A stretch of DNA of 5,316 nt from Ruminiclostridium sp. (lineage in GTDB: Bacteria; Bacillota_A; Clostridia; Oscillospirales; Ruminococcaceae): the NCBI GenBank assembly GCA_017550775.1, contig JAFZOA010000081.1, positions 1 to 5,316 of the forward strand, read 5' to 3'. Position 1 is the first letter of the stretch; each line of letters opens with the position of its first letter. The notes below the pieces were generated by a model. The model made no database searches and was not told where the DNA came from. It saw only the letters and a list, made by a program, of their open reading frames with translations. Positions 4,822 through 5,316 of the stretch are shown one piece after another. The translations under genes and the position numbers were made by a program.

Positions 4822-5316
4822 TCAATTTTCTAAAATCCCTTTTATCCTGTCCGCAAGTGCTTCCGCGGCTTTGTCATGAGTAGCGGGAGAGGGGTGCCAG
4901 TCTGCTGCGAACCCGAGCTTTCCGTCGTGCGGAGTTAGGCGCATCGTGTAGATCTGTTCGTACCCCGTGTTCTTAGTGAACAGCTCTGCGGCCTTCTCGA
5001 CATACGGGTATATCTCGTCCAGCATTATCCCCATTATGCACAGTATCTTCGCCGTCGGATTGCACTTATGTACAGTTTCAAGGAATTTTGCATATTCCTC
5101 GGTATAGTGTATGTATCTGTCCTCATGTCCTGTACACCAACTGTTGTCGTTTGTGCCGAGATTTACCACTATCATGTCGGGAGTATACTCTGAGAAATCC
5201 CAGCTCACTTCCTGCGGAGCGAACCCGTCGCGGTCGTCGTACTTCTGATAGGAAAAGCCTGTCTTGGTGTAGTAGGGCGGCAGAAGTTGATTGTCAAGTG
5301 CGGGCTTTTCGGGCGA
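4822..5316 (-). CDS. SGNH/GDSL hydrolase, CE2-like esterase, N-terminus off window
   Basis: The frame is open from the window edge to the TGA at 4822-4824, giving 164 C-terminal residues. Residues 50-57 of the visible part, VVNLGTND, form the block with the oxyanion-hole Asn (Asn56). FAADWHPSPATHDKAAEAL (136-154) holds the catalytic His141 in DWHP. The nucleophilic Ser motif would lie upstream, outside the window. The VVNLGTND and DWHPS spelling resembles carbohydrate esterase family 2, which removes acetyl groups from plant polysaccharides. In that family, as I recall, the His is supported by a backbone carbonyl next to it rather than by a classical Asp, which suits DWHP in place of DxxHP. 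A secreted or cell-surface role cannot be judged without the N-terminus. Substrate is inferred; other acyl esters are possible. Confidence 0.85.
   Translation of the reverse strand, partial: SPEKPALDNQLLPPYYTKTGFSYQKYDDRDGFAPQEVSWDFSEYTPDMIVVNLGTNDNSWCTGHEDRYIHYTEEYAKFLETVHKCNPTAKILCIMGIMLDEIYPYVEKAAELFTKNTGYEQIYTMRLTPHDGKLGFAADWHPSPATHDKAAEALADRIKGILEN

Noticed and set aside
4822..5208. SGNH hydrolase starting at the GTG at 5208
   Set aside because: The frame continues without a stop to the window edge with esterase-like sequence, and the GTG lies in mid-domain upstream of VVNLGTND with no ribosome site, so the gene is simply cut by the window.

Overview
The window looks like part of a chromosome from a Gram-positive anaerobe of the Clostridia, most likely the Ruminococcus/Oscillospiraceae group. 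The clues are strong AGGAGG-type ribosome binding sites, near-consensus sigma-A promoters, a lysine (L-box) riboswitch in front of diaminopimelate/lysine genes, and a CE2-like SGNH esterase of the kind common in plant-fibre degraders. The genus is an inference. Every gene I can support is on the minus strand, so transcription runs from position 5316 towards 1.

In transcription order: (1) 5316-4822 is the C-terminal part of an SGNH/GDSL hydrolase cut by the window edge. (2) 4762-4121 is a small polytopic membrane protein of unknown function, followed by a strong terminator at 4078-4111. (3) 3766-4037 is a non-coding repeat element: three near-identical 36-base units built from GTTTACA heptads, two direct and one inverted, plus inner inverted repeats. 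This gives a MITE-like imperfect palindrome flanked by TA. (4) 3643-3005 is a paralogue of the first membrane protein (about 42% identical by hand count), with a perfect consensus promoter (TTGACA-17-TATAAT) and its own terminator at 2953-2986. (5) 2921-1 is the lysine-regulated operon: promoter, lysine riboswitch, intrinsic terminator, asd, dapA, then dapB, which runs off the left edge.

The operon carries three successive steps of the aspartate-to-diaminopimelate pathway: Asd makes aspartate semialdehyde, DapA condenses it with pyruvate, and DapB reduces the product. Lysine bound by the leader RNA should stop transcription before asd. I also see pairing that offers a candidate antiterminator. 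Asd resembles the archaeal/fungal branch of its family rather than the classical bacterial one.

No phage, CRISPR, defence or toxin system is visible. The least explained items are the membrane protein pair and the heptad-built inverted repeat element between them.
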